DNA of 53,022 nucleotides. Source: Candidatus Viridilinea mediisalina (lineage in GTDB: Bacteria; Chloroflexota; Chloroflexia; Chloroflexales; Chloroflexaceae). The notes beneath the pieces are model-generated. The model was not told the origin of the DNA and did no database searches. It worked only from the letters and a program-made list of their open reading frames with translations. Position 1 is the stretch's first letter. Every line of letters begins with the position of its first letter. The position numbers and the translations under genes are program-made. Positions 51,414 to 53,022 of the stretch are shown here, one piece after another. The DNA is taken from positions 1 through 53,022 of the forward strand of contig NZ_NQWI01000028.1 of NCBI RefSeq assembly GCF_002532535.1, in the 5' to 3' direction.

Positions 51414-51605
51414 ATGGATTTGTGGATCATGATCGGGATTATGGTCTTCGTACTGATCGCTCAGGCAGGTCTGTGGGTGTGGGTCATCCTCGAACGGCGA
51501 CGCAAGCTCCCCGATGTAGAGGTCTTGAATTGGCGCGATCTCTATAACTCGGCACGCAAGGCGGTTGATGAGTATGATAAGTCAATGCGCTACCGCCGCC
51601 GCTAA
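51414..51605 (+). CDS. Small single-pass membrane protein
   Basis: 63 residues: one N-terminal hydrophobic helix (residues 5-26, IMIGIMVFVLIAQAGLWVWV), then a positively charged RRRK stop-transfer segment and a cytosolic tail ending in YRRR. The ribosome site is weak. No family recognised. It is immediately followed by a family C repeat that supplies the context of its stop. Confidence 0.55.
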   Translation: MDLWIMIGIMVFVLIAQAGLWVWVILERRRKLPDVEVLNWRDLYNSARKAVDEYDKSMRYRRR

Positions 51606-51712
51606 TACCATTTACGATTGTAGATTGCAGATTGCCGATTGCCGAGCTGGCGTCCCAATAGGCTTTCGCTTCGATAGCCGATAGGGGAGCGCGAGGGAAC
51701 CAGGTTCCCTCG
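51606..51712. repeat. Family C unit and CGAGGGAACC hairpin
   Basis: TACCATTTACGATTGTAGAT and GATTGCA units, TGGCGTCCCAATAGGCTTTC, then a 10-bp hairpin at 51692-51712 (CGAGGGAACC, A, GGTTCCCTCG), identical in stem to 6576-6596. Confidence 0.8.
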
Positions 51713-51775
51713 CACACCCTAAACAGCACAAACACGGTTTCCTCTTTTCTATTTTCTCTATCCTAGTTTCTCGTT

Positions 51776-52846
51776 ATGGCAGGTAATAGTTTTGGGCAGG
51801 TCTTTCGCCTCACTACATGGGGCGAGTCGCACGGCGTGGCGGTTGGGTGTACGCTTGATGGCTGCCCCGCTGGCTTGGCCCTCAGTGTGGACGATGTGCA
51901 GCGTGAGTTGGATCGGCGGCGCGTTGGGCAGAGTAAGGTCAGTTCGCAGCGTCAAGAACTCGACCGCGTGGAGATTCTTTCGGGCCTCTTTGAGGGCCGT
52001 ACCACGGGTACACCGCTGAGTATGCTGGTACGCAATACCGATGCGAAGCCTGGCCACTACGAGGATATAAAGCAACTCTATCGCCCCGGCCACGCCGATT
52101 ATAGCTGGGACGTAAAGTATGGCTTCCGCGATTGGCGCGGCGGCGGGCGCTCTTCTGCCCGTGAGACGATTGGCCGCGTTGCGGGTGGTGCGGTGGCGAA
52201 GTTGCTCTTGGCAACCGCTGGGATCACGATTGTTGCCTATACGCTGCAACTCGGCGGTCTGCGGGCACAACAGATTGATGAGCAGGAGATTGAGCGTAAT
52301 ATTATGCGCTGCCCCGATGCCGCAGTAGCTGAATTGATGGTGGCGCAGGTTGATCAGGCTCGTCGTGAACGCGATTCACTCGGCGGTATCGTTGAAGTTC
52401 GTGCCCGTGGTGTGCCCCCCGGCCTCGGCGAGCCGGTCTTCGATAAGCTCCAGGCCGACATCGGGAAGGCGATGTTCTCCATTCCGGCGATCAAGGGCGT
52501 TGAGTTTGGTGAGGGCTTTGGGGTGGCCCATGCCCGTGGCTCGCAACACAATGATCCCTTTGTACGCCACGCTGATGGTAGTATAGGTACCAGCACCAAC
52601 CACCACGGCGGCATCTTGGGTGGCATCTCGACTGGCGAAGAGATTATCCTTCGCCTCGCAGCCAAACCACCCGCCAGCATCGCGCAACCACAGTCCACCG
52701 TCAATCAAGCGGGCGATCCTGCCACCATCACGGTTCACGGACGCCACGATCCCACGGTGTTGCCACGCCTCGTGCCGATTGCCGAAGCTATGCTTGCCCT
52801 CGTGCTGGCCGATCATCTGCTGCGTCAGCGTATGGATCGGGTGTAG
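51776..52846 (+). CDS. aroC: Chorismate synthase
   Basis: 356 residues, normal length. It converts EPSP to chorismate using reduced FMN, the last step of the shikimate pathway. Family signatures are intact: [15 protein letters not shown] at the N terminus, [36 protein letters not shown] and [20 protein letters not shown], with [17 protein letters not shown] near the C terminus. No clear ribosome site lies before the ATG; the upstream TTTTCTATTTTCTC tract is itself a recurring word (26840, 28740). A heptamer array begins about 10 nt after the stop. Confidence 0.97.
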   Translation: MAGNSFGQVFRLTTWGESHGVAVGCTLDGCPAGLALSVDDVQRELDRRRVGQSKVSSQRQELDRVEILSGLFEGRTTGTPLSMLVRNTDAKPGHYEDIKQLYRPGHADYSWDVKYGFRDWRGGGRSSARETIGRVAGGAVAKLLLATAGITIVAYTLQLGGLRAQQIDEQEIERNIMRCPDAAVAELMVAQVDQARRERDSLGGIVEVRARGVPPGLGEPVFDKLQADIGKAMFSIPAIKGVEFGEGFGVAHARGSQHNDPFVRHADGSIGTSTNHHGGILGGISTGEEIILRLAAKPPASIAQPQSTVNQAGDPATITVHGRHDPTVLPRLVPIAEAMLALVLADHLLRQRMDRV

Positions 52847-52854
52847 GAAGTTTA

Positions 52855-53022
52855 GGAAGCAGGAAGCAGGAAGCAGGAAGCAGGAAGCAGGAAGTAGGAA
52901 GCAGGAAGTAGGAAGCAGGAAGTAGGAAGTAGGAAGCAGGAAGCAGGCAATCTCCAATCTCCAATCTCCAATCTCCAATCTCCAATCTCCAATCTCCAAT
53001 CTCCAATCTCCAATCTCCAATC
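52855..53022. repeat. Heptamer arrays AGGAAGC and CCAATCT, running off the window
   Basis: About twelve 7-nt AGGAAGC/AGGAAGT units are followed by about ten CCAATCT units that continue past the right edge. Confidence 0.9.

Noticed and set aside
1-53022. tRNA or rRNA genes
   Set aside because: No cloverleaf with a GGTTCGA-type T arm or rRNA-like stretch noticed; without a covariance search a degenerate one could be missed.

Overview
The window looks like a chromosomal segment of a filamentous anoxygenic phototroph of the Chloroflexota (Chloroflexales-like). The evidence is a (bacterio)chlorophyll synthase next to a complete bacteriophytochrome operon, many large MalT/NACHT/CHAT-type signalling proteins, a giant secreted beta-helix protein ending in WLPLVRR, and an intergenic landscape full of 7-8 nt tandem repeats and small palindromic elements. 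No rRNA, tRNA, phage gene or transposase was recognised. The taxonomic call is inference from gene content.

Layout. 1-7.7 kb: 2-oxoglutarate dehydrogenase E1 (minus), a MalT-like LuxR regulator, a 73-aa protein between two hairpins, and a DUF6544-like membrane protein. 7.8-13.8 kb: light-sensing operon on the minus strand (OmpR-type regulator, heme oxygenase, bacteriophytochrome, single-domain response regulator), divergent from a bchG/bchK-type synthase and an unknown partner. 14-20 kb: a lipoprotein, a glycosyltransferase, mutS with two in-gene 7-nt tandem arrays, and a REC-only protein. 20-30.3 kb: a 1.5-kaa surface protein, dnaK, an L,D-transpeptidase and a GT39-like membrane protein. 30.5-38.7 kb: an RND pump with its lipoprotein adaptor and a TetR regulator, then phoU and dnaN. 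48.2-53 kb: two small unknown proteins, a patatin-like phospholipase, Dps, a small membrane protein and aroC.

The main discovery is the minus-strand block 47.9 to 38.9 kb. It reads, in transcription order: a MraZ-like regulator, a 66-aa protein, a NACHT ATPase with a C-terminal FGE/SUMF1 fold, a CHAT (caspase-like) protease, a signal-less Amidase_2 cell-wall hydrolase with a second degenerate amidase domain, and a 270-aa protein I read as a bacterial gasdermin. A sigma70-like promoter (TTAACA, 17 nt, TATAGT) lies at its head, and three TTGGG direct repeats at 11-nt period, resembling MraZ boxes, cover the predicted transcription start. The simplest model is a regulated suicide module: the NACHT-FGE protein senses and activates the CHAT protease, the protease cuts the gasdermin, the gasdermin opens membrane pores, and the amidase reaches peptidoglycan through them, in the manner of a holin and endolysin. 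Gasdermin plus CHAT protease is a known theme; I do not know of a described system that adds the amidase and a MraZ-type repressor.

Almost every intergenic gap holds repeats. There are at least three families of short inverted-repeat (MITE-like) elements, several REP-like hairpins, and arrays of 7- or 8-nt units resembling cyanobacterial STRRs. Some lie inside mutS, and some supply the stop codons of the tetR gene and of the gasdermin gene.
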